From Macrostomum hystrix (lineage: Eukaryota > Platyhelminthes > Macrostomidae), in the NCBI GenBank assembly GCA_950097015.1, contig CATNEN010000014.1:1426001-1490000 (forward strand): a stretch of DNA of 64,000 nucleotides, given 5' to 3'. The notes under the pieces are model-generated. The model saw only the letters and a program-made list of their open reading frames with translations. It was not told the DNA's origin and searched no databases. The position numbers and the translations under genes were made by a program. Within the stretch, counting starts at the first letter, position 1, and each line of letters begins with the position of its first letter. Positions 36,201-44,184 of the stretch are shown here, in pieces.

Positions 36201-36592
36201 ACGATGCGAACTTTTGTCGTTGCTTTGTCCATCCGTACTACTGGAAAATGCGGAAGGTAGTACCGGTTCGCAGGCTCTTGTTCATTTTGAAGCACCCTCC
36301 TGATGTAGCCAATTTTCTCATAGCAATCGATTACATCCTGGTACTGCTTTGCTACTTCCAGATCCTTCAAGAGCCGCTTCTCGGTGTTGCCTAGCCGCTT
36401 GATGGCCATCTCGAAGTTGTTGGTCTGGATCTTCACGTCCGCTCTCCATGGAACACCAATTTGGTAGCGCCCGTTGACGAACTTTAGTAACGACCTAGTA
36501 CGCTCCAACGCAAACTGCTCTTCCTCTGTGACTAGAGCTGATTCCAAACGATACGCAAACTTCTTCAACTCCTCTGCACTATTCTGCTTCAC
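33260..36592 (-). CDS. pol: BEL/Pao pol polyprotein: reverse transcriptase, RNase H, integrase
   Basis: Uninterrupted frame of 1110 codons without an ATG at the front; it would be read from gag. Residues about 100-340 are the reverse transcriptase, with catalytic VACDISEMY (Asp173) and TYMDDCL (Asp251 and Asp252). RNase H is about 423-560, with CFVDAS (Asp428), PRLELMA and WSDSMN (Asp502), ending in NPADLLSRG. The integrase zinc-binding motif has HHHERAYHG and CSECK (about 748-787). The integrase core has SVDFGG (Asp819), FSDNGTNF (Asp883) and HESMIK (Glu933), the D,D,E triad. A DUF5641-like C-terminal domain (PGDVVLY onward) closes it. The protein would copy and integrate the element. The usual aspartic protease is missing: residues 1-20 still look like gag and pol begins about residue 24, so an internal deletion has fused the two. 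Confidence 0.95.
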   Translation of the reverse strand: MKQNSAEELKKFAYRLESALVTEEEQFALERTRSLLKFVNGRYQIGVPWRADVKIQTNNFEMAIKRLGNTEKRLLKDLEVAKQYQDVIDCYEKIGYIRRVLQNEQEPANRYYLPHFPVVRMDKATTKVRIVFDASAGGEQSLNSLMLAGPKLQQDLVGVLLRFRRHPVAVACDISEMYLQIEIAPEDRAAHSFLWRDMDPMKEPQTFEFNRVVFRATSSPFLAQFVTQEHAKKLKHEFPAAAETVLQSTYMDDCLDSKKTDAEAIQLYQELSQLWERAGMHARKWISNSRELLACVAPEDRVAEVNLDGQPLPVSKTLGVVWKGEDDEFTFAADSKSSPVKSKRELLKRLASVYDPLGLIAPFTAQAKILLQELWRSGLDWDEAPDEVLQKRIQAWCDDLATLNCFRVDRCLQLSSVPTQSQLHCFVDASEKAYGAVCYLRCKYADFSTSVGLIAAKSRVAPVATMSIPRLELMAAVVGLHLTVKIAKALEINIKDAVFWSDSMNVVYWIRGRGRFFKSFVANRVGEIQQATDPIQWRYVPTACNPADLLSRGAKISQLTEEQTWKSGPEFLHQEQCAWPSTVLERPEGLEMRNSKKNSVAAEVVLSANLVSCEQRRTIERLDLSRFSSWLRFLRLNAWISRFVNNCRFEPQHRTRGELQPAELEDAELRILKEAQQDAFSTALSVLKKNKSVVESSKLAGIHPKIDPNGVIRSESRLQRAEALPFSTRSPIILPKHHPVTELIIKHHHERAYHGGTNQVLTALTARFWIPAGREAIRDWEAKCSECKRRRSKPASQLMALLPPDRLEPLRAFTKVSVDFGGPFLTKQGRGRVRQKRYLTLFTCMATHAVHLEMAYGLDTSSFLNALFRMISRRGQIQEIFSDNGTNFVGADKELKALWKSVDKNELQLRTCHMPIKWHFNPPAALHFGGVHESMIKSAKKAISAILTTAEVSDEELVTAFTGAESLLNSRPLTYQSSHPGDDPVLTPAHFLYGHVCGQLAPEIAADESFNPTKRWRYVQQLVKAFWRRWLREWLPGLGARSKWRRVQPDLKPGDVVLYVCPDSPRGHWPLARVLEVHPGSDGHVRVAKVQVADRMLIRPINKLCPLITY

Positions 36593-37479
36593 AGGTGGAG
36601 AACTGTCTCATTCTTATAAATAAAGAGCCAACTGCCTCCTCTTGCCACCATACTCTCGCTCCAGCCTCTCCTTCGCCGCCTCATACGCCGCTGCCGAGTG
36701 ACCCAGGTGCTCGATCACTTTCAGCGCTGCTCCCTTCAGATACTGGCGCAACTGAAGCAGCTTGAATTCCGGATTTGCAGGCGCCCTATCAATGCAAGCC
36801 ATAAAGGCTGCCTTCCACGCTTCATACTGCTGCTTGTCGCCATAAAAGGTAGGAATCTCCACTCTACGGAGCATCTTCCAGAGATCCTTCGATAGTTGCT
36901 GCTCTGAAGAATTGCCCACTCTACGCTCACAGCAGTCACCAGAAGCGCTGGCTAGATCATCGTCCTCCTTCTCGAAACCCCTTCGCTGGTTTGAAGACAG
37001 GTAGCCAAACTCACATCTCCATCCTCTGTACGGATTTTGCTGCTGTTGACTTTTCAGGAGCTCCGGCGCCGCCTCGCTGAATCCGAATCGCTGGCCTCGG
37101 CTGGCTCCACACAGTGGCTGAGCCGCTGCTGCCGCTGCTGGCTCCTCAGGTGCCGCCGTAGCTGTACTCGATGTTGTTCGCGGGGCTGTGCGGGCCATGA
37201 GGTAACGCTGAACCGCCTGCATAGCTGTTCTATAGTCGTCCTCGATTGTGTCGATCTCGTCGAGCAGCATTTTCTGTGCCCCGGTTGCTGTTCTAGCTCA
37301 TCGCAAAGCTGCTGGAGAACTTCTGCCGCCTCCTCGTACGCTTTGGTGACGGTCTCGCATTCTCTCTGAATGGCCTCCTTTTCGTCTGTGATGAGCAACC
37401 ACGAGAGCCTACTGCGGCTCTTGGTGAGTGCAGACTTGCACTTTGCCTTTTGTCGCCTAAGAGCGTTCAGCGATGACAC
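36593..37479 (-). pseudogene. gag: BEL/Pao gag, frameshifted and truncated
   Basis: A lysine/glutamate-rich coiled-coil start (NALRRQKAKCKSALTKSRSR) at 37479-37290 shifts frame near 37275 into the frame 37270-36614. That frame contains the conserved DUF1759 gag region: VEIPTFYGDKQQYEAWKAAF, then LRQYLKGAALKVIEHLGH, then LEREYGGKRRQLALYL. Two stops follow at 36614 and 36608, before gag-like sequence resumes at the front of the pol frame (NSAEELKKFAYRLESALVTE). No zinc knuckles or protease remain. Gag forms the particle shell in BEL elements. Confidence 0.8.
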
Positions 37480-37590
37480 GTCGAGCTCTGGCGGTTTCTT
37501 CTGTTCTTCATCGTCGCTAATTTCTGCCTACTGTATTGCCTAGCTCTATTGCCTTGCACTATAATAAGCGATGTCTGGTGGCTTGACAAA

Positions 37591-37606
37591 CCACGCTCTG
37601 CTACCA
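37591..37606 (-). other. Primer binding site of the BEL element
   Basis: On the minus strand, two bases inside the 5' LTR, the sequence reads TGGTAGCAGAGCGTGG. It starts with TGG as required for pairing with a tRNA 3' CCA end. I do not assign the tRNA. Confidence 0.75.
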
Positions 37607-37608
37607 AA

Positions 37609-37898
37609 TGTTTGTGAGCTAGTTCTCAACTATTGAAAAAGAAACTAAGTAGGCCGTCAATTGAGCTTTGAAAACTATAGGCTATAAACGACGCGGTCAC
37701 TCTCAGCGCTGCTAACGACCAGTAGTCTATTTAAATCAATTTAATTGGGGTGGGCAAATAAACGTACATGCTGAAGCCCAAGAATGAGTTGCCGCCAGAG
37801 AGAAAATGACTCAGCGCATGGGGGGTAGAAATTTAGTACGTGTGCAATAAATTACAAATAATGAAAAATAATAATATTGAAACATACTCTTTAAACCA
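37609..37898 (-). repeat. 5' LTR of the BEL element (290 bp)
   Basis: Same ends as the other LTR. Extra bases relative to it are about 12 bases after GAGAGAAAAT (near 37808) and TA near 37884; one C/T difference lies in TACGYGTGC. Confidence 0.95.
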
Positions 37899-37903
37899 GC
37901 GAG
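37899..37903. repeat. Right target-site duplication GCGAG
   Basis: Identical to 32206-32210. The Polinton reading frame resumes directly after it. Confidence 0.9.
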
Positions 37904-38010
37904 TAAGGCTTAATCTAAATGCCATTGATGAAATGAGTCAGCTAAGAAATGATCTGGAGATTGTAATTAAACAGCACGTCGCGAAAGTAACGAAAACGAA
38001 CAGGAACTAA

Positions 38011-38081
38011 AAATGAAAAGATAATACATCTTGCATCTCAACATAAGGTAAATACCCCTCAGAATAAAGGGTAGAAAGCTA
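38011..38081. other. Intergenic space between convergent Polinton genes
   Basis: 71 bases separate the stop of the plus-strand gene (38010) and the stop of the minus-strand gene (38082). No terminator-like structure is evident. Confidence 0.6.
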
Positions 38082-38739
38082 TTACAAGTCATGTTCATAC
38101 GCAGTTCCGTGAAGAGGAATGTTGTCTATAGGAAATCCCATCCTTTGTGCATCCACTATACTAAAAATGAAATGCTTGCTTGGTTGTAATTGATTTTCTC
38201 CCGAACCGCTCAACCGATTTTCACCATTTCTTCACCAACAGATGCTAAATATGGGGACAATTATACACGTATTTTTATTAAGCCTTACTTTATTGCTAAG
38301 GGGATTAAATATTCGAAAAACATGATTTTTCAAAGGTCAAACCATCTTGGCCTATTGAGAATTTTACTCACTGCCACTGAATTAGAATTGCATCGTCAAA
38401 TTGCGCAACAACCCCTAGCTGATTGAATTTGAAGCCTGCACTCTGGAGACAAATTGGAAATAAATGTACACAACCAACCGCGAGACTGAGTGTACTCTAT
38501 TTTCTCACTTCATTGTACAAAGCCAGAACTTTAAGAATTCATTTTATAAGGCTGATTTTTGCACCCACTAACCAACAGTCGGAATAGCCGATGTGTAGGC
38601 ACTAGGAATAGGTTAGGCTAGGCTAGGGTTCGATTCTGAACTGCGTCAAATCATTTAGACAAATTTTCTGCCAGTAGTGATTGAAGATTATTTGAATTTA
38701 TTTTTTTCATTTCGTTAATAAAATATCATAAATCATAGC

Positions 38740-39800
38740 ACACCAGAGTTTGAATCATGGCTGAACAAGAGTTTGAATCATGGCTAAACCAGAGTTTGAA
38801 TCATGGCAAAAACAGCGTCTGAATCATGGCTAAACCAGAGCTTGAATCATGGCTAAACCAGAGTTTGAATCATGGCTGAACCAGCGTTTGAATCATGGCT
38901 AAACCAGAGTTTGAATGAAGGCTAAACCCGAGTTTGAATCATGGCAAAACCAGAGTTTGAATCATGGCAAAACCAGAGTTTGAATCATGGCTAAACCAGA
39001 GTTTGAATCATGGCTAAACCAGCGTTTGAATCATGGCTAAACCAGAGTTTGAATCATGGCTAAACTAGAGTTTGAATCATGGCTAAAACAGAGTTTAAAT
39101 CATGGCAAAACCAGAGCTTGAATCATGGCAAAACCAGCGTTTGAATCAAGGCTAAACCAGAGCTTGAATCATGGCTAAACCAGAGCTTGAATCATGGCAA
39201 AATCAGAGTTTGAATCATGGCTAAACCAGAGTTTGAATCATGGCTAAACCAGAGTTTGAATCATGGCTAAACCAGAGCTTGAATCATGGCTAAACCAGAG
39301 TTTAAATCATGGCTAAACCAGAGTTTGAATCATGGCAAAACCCGAGTTTCAATCATGGCTAAACCAGAGTTTGAATCATGGCTAAACCAGAGTTTGAATC
39401 ATGGCTAAAACAGAGTTTGAATCATGGCAAAACCAGAGCTTGAATCATGGCTAAACCAGCGTTTGAATCATGGCTAAACCAGAGCTTGAATCATGGCTAA
39501 ACCAGAGTCTGAATCATGGCTAAACCAGAGTCTGAATCATGGCTAAACCAGCGTCTGAATCATGGCTAAAGCAGAGTTTGAATCATGGCTAAACTAGAGT
39601 CTGAATCATGGCTAAACCAGAGTTTGAATCATGGCTAAACCAGAGTTTGAATCATGGCTAAACCAGAGTTTGAATCATGGCTAAACCAGAGTTTGAATCA
39701 TGGCTAAACCAGAGTTTGAATCATGGCTAAACCAGAGTTTGAATCATGGCTAAACCAGAGTTTGAATCATGGCAAAACGAGAGTTTGAATCATAGCCCAC
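38740..39800. repeat. 23-bp satellite array inside the complete Helitron
   Basis: About 46 copies of the TTTGAATCATGGCTAAACCAG unit, the same as at 1-13110. Confidence 0.96.
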
Positions 39801-39864
39801 CAGGGTTTAAAACAGGGTGAAATCTGAGTTTGAATCTTGGCTTACCCAGCGTTTGAAAAATCAA

Positions 39865-40625
39865 CGTCAACTGGGGAGTCATCATCAAAATGGGGATCAT
39901 GGTAAACTGTGGGATAATCGTCAACTGGGGGATCATGGTAAACTTGGGGATCATTGTCAACTGGGTGATCATCATCAACTGGGGATCATCATCAACTGGG
40001 GGATCATCATCAACTGGGGGTTCATTGTCAACTGTGGGATCATTGTCAACCGGCGGGATCATTGTCAACTGGGGGATCATTGTCAACTGGGGGATCATTG
40101 TCAACTGGGGGGTAATGGTCAACTAGGGGATAATTGTCAACTGGGGAATCATCATCAAATGGGGGATCATGGTCAACTTGGGGATCATTGTCAACTGGAT
40201 GATCATCATAAACTGGGGGATCATTGTCAATTGGGGGAACATTGTCAACTGGACGAACATTGTTAACTGGGGATCATCATCAATGGGGAGTCATCATCAA
40301 CTGGGGGATCATTGTGAACTGGAGGATCTTTGTCAACTGGGGGATCATTGTCAACTGGGGGATCATTGTCAACTGGGGGATCATTGTCAACTGGGAGATC
40401 ATCATCAACGGGGGGATCATTGTCAACTGGGGGATCATTGTCAACTGGGGGATCATTGTCAACTGGGGGATCATTGTCAACTGGGGGATCATCATCAACT
40501 GGGGGATCATTGTCAACTGGGGGAACATTGTCAACTGGGGGTTCATTGTCAACTGGGGGATCATTGTCAACTGGGGGATAATTGTCAACTAGGGGATCAT
40601 CATCAACTAGGGGATCATTGTTGCT
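39865..40625. repeat. 18-bp minisatellite inside the complete Helitron
   Basis: About 42 copies of ATCATTGTCAACTGGGGG, with ATCATCATCAACTGGGGG variants. Because 18 is a multiple of three, long frames are open on both strands; these are not genes. Confidence 0.96.
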
Positions 40626-40685
40626 ATAAAAGTCTGTAAATTCAGCTGCTAAAAAGTATATACTAGACGAATTAAAAGTATTTCT

Positions 40686-40714
40686 GCTCCCCGAAGGGGG
40701 GCAAAACTTGCTAG
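40686..40714 (+). other. Helitron 3' hairpin and CTAG terminus
   Basis: A seven-pair stem with a GAA loop and one G-T pair, then AAAACTTG and CTAG. The same structure is at 59771-59800 and, less well kept, at 19092-19128. Confidence 0.88.
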
Positions 40715-41105
40715 TAGAGTACTATACGTATTAGAGATTGAACAAGGGGGTGACATCTCAGATACACTGAAGGCTTGCTAAAGTACCACTTGGCAACGTC
40801 AGCCAACTGTAACTTCACCTTAGTAATTGATTTTAACTGACGAGCACTTGACAAGTAAACTTCAAAGTCAGTGTTCTTTGTTTTCTGTATTTCATTTTCT
40901 AAATCGCTAATAAGACTTCTGCAGATAGCCAGCAGATAAGGAAGAGAATAACTATATGGAGCCCCGATCAGTTCAAGATCTTCATAGTGCTCTAGACATC
41001 CAATGATTTCTCTGACAGTTATGTAAGGGTTTGTGTGATGCATTTCTATTTCTTATATTAAAAAATTAATTTTTTCAGACTAAAAATGATTTCTTTCTAA
41101 CTCTT

Positions 41106-41455
41106 TCAGATGTGGGTCATTGCATACAAAACGGCCATACACAGCTCGCCACAAACATCACTGTTAAGCCCTTGGAGTAAAAAATCAGAGCGGTATATCT
41201 TATGTTCCATATAATTTCTCAGTTCTTCAGGCACGGCCGTATCATAACTATCAAAGTAGTAGTACAATTATGTTTGCGGTTCGGATTAATTACCCAACAA
41301 ACCCAATGAGAACCTGGTTTTTCTGCAGGGTCAAAGTTCATGATTCCACATTCTGTTTCTAGTGGAGATTCTGGCAGTGCATCTCTCATAGACTCCACGG
41401 AAGTTTGGGATTTGCGATTATTGAGCTAGCTCTTCTAAAAAATATTTGTTGTCAT
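41106..41455 (-). pseudogene. Adenovirus-type cysteine protease (adenain-like) of the Polinton, frameshifted
   Basis: Reading down from 41455 on the minus strand, ECGIMNFDPAEKPGSHWVCW is found at about 41360-41300. This matches the adenain/Polinton protease region around the catalytic histidine (GSHWV). A frameshift near 41265 moves to a frame with YYFDSYDTAVPEELRNYM. A segment with CGELCMAVLY near 41140 carries the catalytic cysteine, and the stop is at 41106. The start is also shifted (NFRGV in one frame, MRDALPE in the next, near 41389), and a stop lies at about 41437. The gene sits just downstream of the polymerase in the same direction. In Polintons and adenoviruses this enzyme matures virion proteins. 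At least two frameshifts make it inactive. Confidence 0.8.
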
Positions 41456-41470
41456 GTTTTTGGTATTTTT

Positions 41471-42980
41471 TTAAGCACATAATAATCTATTGTGTCCAAA
41501 TGGTAGGCTGTTAATGTTGTCAGCAAAGATATATCGCTTGTTATCAGCACCTGAGAGGCCTATCTTCTTCTGTTGAATTGTGCGAATTTTGTGGTCCTTA
41601 GACTGTAGTTTCACAAAATGATGGGTGGTGCGTTTATTATTGATCAATGCATTCATGTATGAAGCTTTATGGAGATCGTTTTTAACAACATGTTTTGGGA
41701 TTCCTTTTGACTTTTTAATGGTAGAATTACAACTTTCAACACAGTAGGACTTGGATCTCAATCCGATAAACTCTGTAATGAGGGTGCCAGCCGTTTCATC
41801 CCTCATTTTTTCTACAACTTTTTGATTCGTTGTGTCGCGTACTTGATCACCTTTCTAAGCCTTGAAGGACTCTGGATATTCGGATAGGTGGTACAGATGT
41901 TTTTGCTTCAGCATATCCTGATAGACATCCTCAGTCTGTATGTTTAGAATTAGGGTGTAAGTGTCAGTATAGAGAAGATTCACTTGTTCACCATATTGCC
42001 GCTTCATGTCATAGAAGAATTTATACATCAGGCGCTTAGATTCTCCAAGTACAGTTACACCTGTGAATATTGGCTTGCAGAGGGTTGTTTTGGTTTTATA
42101 AAACAATACTGCGCCCAAGTAACCAATAAAGATATGAAACTCTTTGAATGTAGGTTTAGAGATATTCCGAAGCAGTTTGTCAGGTTGTGCTGATGTAACG
42201 ATTTTCAGGTTCGTGCGTTTGCGTTCGTTTCCTAGGGTCTTGCAATAGACAGTTGTTTGCAAGCTTAAACAGGTCCTTGTCAAAGCTGTTTGTTGCTTTA
42301 ATTCTAATCTGGGTGTTTTTTTCTATATATGGCTTCATCCACGCTTCTTCTGTAAATGTGTGAGCCCTGTGAACTCTCGTAACCCTACAGCCTAGGGAGA
42401 TAAAATCCCGCAACAGTTTGTAATGAATGATGTAGCGTGTCTGGTTCATGAAATTTTTTGTTAACTTTTTTACATGCTCTTTTTCTGTTGATAGCCGCCA
42501 GCTTCCATCACCATTCTGGATTATCTTTGGACAGTTAATGTTCTCAGGGAAGGGGGCAAAGTCAGAGAAATAGTCGTGAAGTTCCCATGGGATTTCAACA
42601 TCAACTTCATAGATCGCAGGTGTTGAAAAGTCTGTGTTGCATTCTGTTAGCCACTGGAAATCTTTAACAGGTAAATCTTGGCTCATAGCCCAACCATAGA
42701 GGTTGTTCGCATCATGGTAAAGTATATAGTTTGATGGCTGCTCATTGTTATAGTCTTCCAAATACGGATACGCCTTAGCATACCTATAGAAACAAATAGA
42801 GATGCCACCTCTCTTAGATGAATCTATAAAGTTGTACTTGTCTATGTCTGTAAGCAACTCGATGTACCAGTCGGGATTATTTTGATCCGATTTAATTTTA
42901 AGCAACGATTCCCAACTGGTAGCAGGCAAAGACACATAATGAGCGGGGTCAAAACCATAAGCAGAGTACCAGAGTAGTCT
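41471..42980 (-). pseudogene. Protein-primed family B DNA polymerase, C-terminal half, broken
   Basis: The frame beginning near 42960 includes SLPATSWESLL and IELLTDIDKYNF. Motif A is YHDANNLYGWAMSQDLP (near 42730). Motif B is disrupted at a frameshift near 42235 (FKLANNC in one frame, VYCKTLGNERKRTNL in the next, with Cys in place of the expected Gly). Motif C is LLYTDTYTLIL near 41980, where the usual YTDTDS has Tyr for Asp. One in-frame TAG is at 41855. The C-terminus (KKIGLSGADNKRYIFADNIN) is typical of Polinton-like polymerases. The N-terminal exonuclease and terminal-protein-priming regions are absent. This enzyme would replicate the linear element genome; here it is dead through the frameshift, the stop, the altered motifs and the truncation. 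Confidence 0.88.
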
Positions 42981-42984
42981 GTGT

Positions 42985-43420
42985 TGTGGATTGTGTACTC
43001 AATATAATGCTCTGTGAATTTTCTCTGTGCAAATTTAATGTCTCCAGGTTGTTCTGACTCAACCGAGCGGATTAAACATTTTAGATTTTCTTGCTCCTGC
43101 TTGTTTTGGGGATATTTACAAGTCTAACCTGTGAGAGTGTCATATTTATTGACTAAGGCTTGGCTCTCTCGTTTGTGCTCAGCTGCAGGGTTCATCACCG
43201 GTGTGTACTGCTGTGATATTTGAAGCTGATTAATAATATCTTGCTGCCTTGCATAGCTCCCGAGGTAGCCTGGATCTATAATTAAATTCTGCTTACAGGG
43301 CCCTTGCAGAACTTTACTTTTCTGCTGAAAAGAAGAGGCTTGAGGACAATTATTTTGAAAGAAAGATTCGACAATTTTTTTCTGGACTTAATTTGGCATT
43401 TATTAAGGAAAAAAATCTAG
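42985..43420 (-). pseudogene. Degenerate Polinton-block frame of unknown identity
   Basis: On the minus strand a frame reads IVESFFQNNCPQASSFQQKS, then NLIIDPGYLGSYARQQDIIN, one stop at about 43124, then GDIKFAQRKFTEHYIEYTIH up to about 42970. There it abuts the polymerase. Coding character is clear (few stops, normal composition) but I recognise no family. It occupies the place where the polymerase N-terminus would be expected, so it may be a separate small gene brought next to the truncated polymerase. Confidence 0.4.
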
Positions 43421-43522
43421 GGTGGTCAAATTTATGTGTCAAGAATGAGAAACTACTACCAACAGTTACAGTTAAATACAGTTAAATACAGTTATGAGAG
43501 CAGATTCTGTTCTGTTCTGTTT

Positions 43523-43998
43523 TCACATCCGGAGAATTGTAAATCCTGCATTATGCAGTGTCATGATGGCTTTAGCGATTTCTGATTTGCTGACTGATTC
43601 ATCAGCTGATTTATCAACTGATTCACAACTACCCATTCCGATTCTGACTCCTTTTTCTCTAGCGATTTTCTCCATCTCTCGTTGATGTGCTCTGTCATTG
43701 CCAGCCTTCACAGCTGATGCAACTCCGCCGGCTACACCTCCTGCAGCACCAAGAGCACCTGCGATGATTGGGATAAGAGTTAGCAAAGGAAGAATCCCGC
43801 CTGTCTTCTCATCAGTGATATTGTGTGTTTGATTGTTACAATGGATTAGATGCTGGATTGGATCTACTTTGAGTTTGACACCTTTAATTGATAAAACACC
43901 TGGCTTCCTAGAGTCGATAATTCTGCTGATTTTATTCACGGTTCTGGTTTCAATCAGAGTACCCCGATCGCATACTACTCGAAGACTATTCCTTCATT
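43523..43998 (-). pseudogene. Small pVI/pX-like minor core protein of the Polinton
   Basis: Open from about 43996 (no ATG in frame) to 43523. A hydrophilic N-terminal region with IKGVKLKVDPIQHLIHCNNQ is followed by GGILPLLTLIPIIAGALGAA and a further Gly/Ala-rich helix. A basic region (HQREMEKIAREKGVRIGMG) and a helical tail come next. A GG-hydrophobic amphipathic helix before a basic segment is the hallmark of adenovirus pVI/pX-type minor proteins and their counterparts in adintoviruses, which act on DNA condensation or on membranes. The assignment is by pattern. An ATG at about 44002 is in another frame, so the start has been shifted. Confidence 0.5.
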
Positions 43999-43999
43999 T

Positions 44000-44184
44000 A
44001 TTAAATTGCTTTTAGATTTAAAGTGCGCAGGATTTCTTAGTATATATTTTATTAAATCTCAAAACATCCGATATTTGAGAAACTAAGGTGCGTAGCTGTA
44101 AAAACCGGTCTGACCAAAGATGCTATATAATTATAGAAGAACAATTCTATATTGTAAATTATGTAGCATAGTATAGCATGTCCT
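44000..44184. repeat. Inverted-repeat arm (left), matching 52600-52790
   Basis: Together with the first repeats of the following array this matches the reverse complement of about 52560-52790, including TATTTGAGAAACT and ATGTAGCATAGTAT. On the minus strand AATAAA-like sequence near 44050 could serve as polyadenylation signal for the membrane-protein gene. Confidence 0.65.

Larger units (their letters stand above)
32211..37898 (-). mobile_element. BEL/Pao LTR retrotransposon, internally deleted, inserted in a Polinton gene
   Basis: Two near-identical LTRs (32211-32486 and 37609-37898) bound a minus-strand gag-pol. GCGAG at 32206-32210 and 37899-37903 is a 5-bp target duplication, the usual size for BEL/Pao. 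A primer site and polypurine tract are in the right places. Between the LTRs gag and pol are joined with the usual protease region missing. The LTRs differ by one substitution, a 12-bp and a 2-bp indel, which points to a recent insertion. Confidence 0.95.
31619..38010 (+). pseudogene. Polinton hydrophobic helical protein split by the BEL insertion
   Basis: Starts at ATG 31619, 25 bases after the previous stop. The N-terminal part has four exact copies of QPSAPSNY-type repeats (31658-31750). It is followed by a helical charged segment, a hydrophobic stretch (PVITAPIALPLGVVGATCGL) and a basic helical tail. The frame enters the BEL LTR at 32211 and stops at 32224. The rest of the gene lies beyond the retrotransposon: after removing one copy of the 5-bp duplication the frame resumes at 37904 and runs 34 more codons to TAA at 38008-38010. 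Its layout resembles a conserved helical protein of Polinton-like elements; function unknown. Confidence 0.6.
38152..40714 (+). mobile_element. Complete non-autonomous Helitron, 2563 bp
   Basis: 5' end TCCACTATACTAAAAATG at 38152, followed by the conserved CTCCCGAACCGCTCAACCG region. 3' end is a hairpin GCTCCCC-GAA-GGGGGGC (40686-40702), eight bases, then CTAG at 40711-40714. It sits between A (38151) and T (40715) with no target duplication, as Helitrons do, and the interrupted gene reads through when the element is ignored. It contains a 23-bp array and an 18-bp array and no Rep/helicase gene. Elements with the same ends are at 19128, 59800 and 59801. Confidence 0.92.
38082..41043 (-). pseudogene. 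Polinton-block protein of unknown function, split by a Helitron
   Basis: Begins at ATG 41043 (HHTNPYITVREIIGCLEHYE) and is open to the Helitron 3' edge at 40715. The same frame continues on the other side of the Helitron from 38151 and ends at TAA 38082-38084, with the junction falling inside a codon. Counted over both parts it is about 130 residues with no stop. It is mostly helical with an amphipathic middle. I recognise no family. It lies immediately downstream of the protease, and its intact frame over both parts argues that it was a real gene when the Helitron landed. Confidence 0.6.
25880..43999. mobile_element. Decayed Polinton/Maverick (adintovirus-like) element, interrupted by a BEL retrotransposon and a Helitron
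   Basis: The block contains homologues of the Polinton gene set: two capsid proteins, an A32/FtsK-type packaging ATPase, a coiled-coil protein, an adenain-type protease, protein-primed family B DNA polymerase and a small pVI/pX-like protein. Genes face each other around about 38010-38082. Nearly all have frameshifts or stops. I do not find the retroviral-type integrase or matched terminal inverted repeats, so the true ends are unknown and the limits given are those of recognisable genes. Subtracting the two nested insertions leaves about 9.9 kb. Confidence 0.85.

Noticed and set aside
39790-40639. Long open frames on both strands rich in GDHCQL, STGGS or IVNWG repeats
   Set aside because: They arise from the 18-bp minisatellite, a multiple of three, and lie inside a Helitron. 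No start context or non-repeat coding sequence is present.
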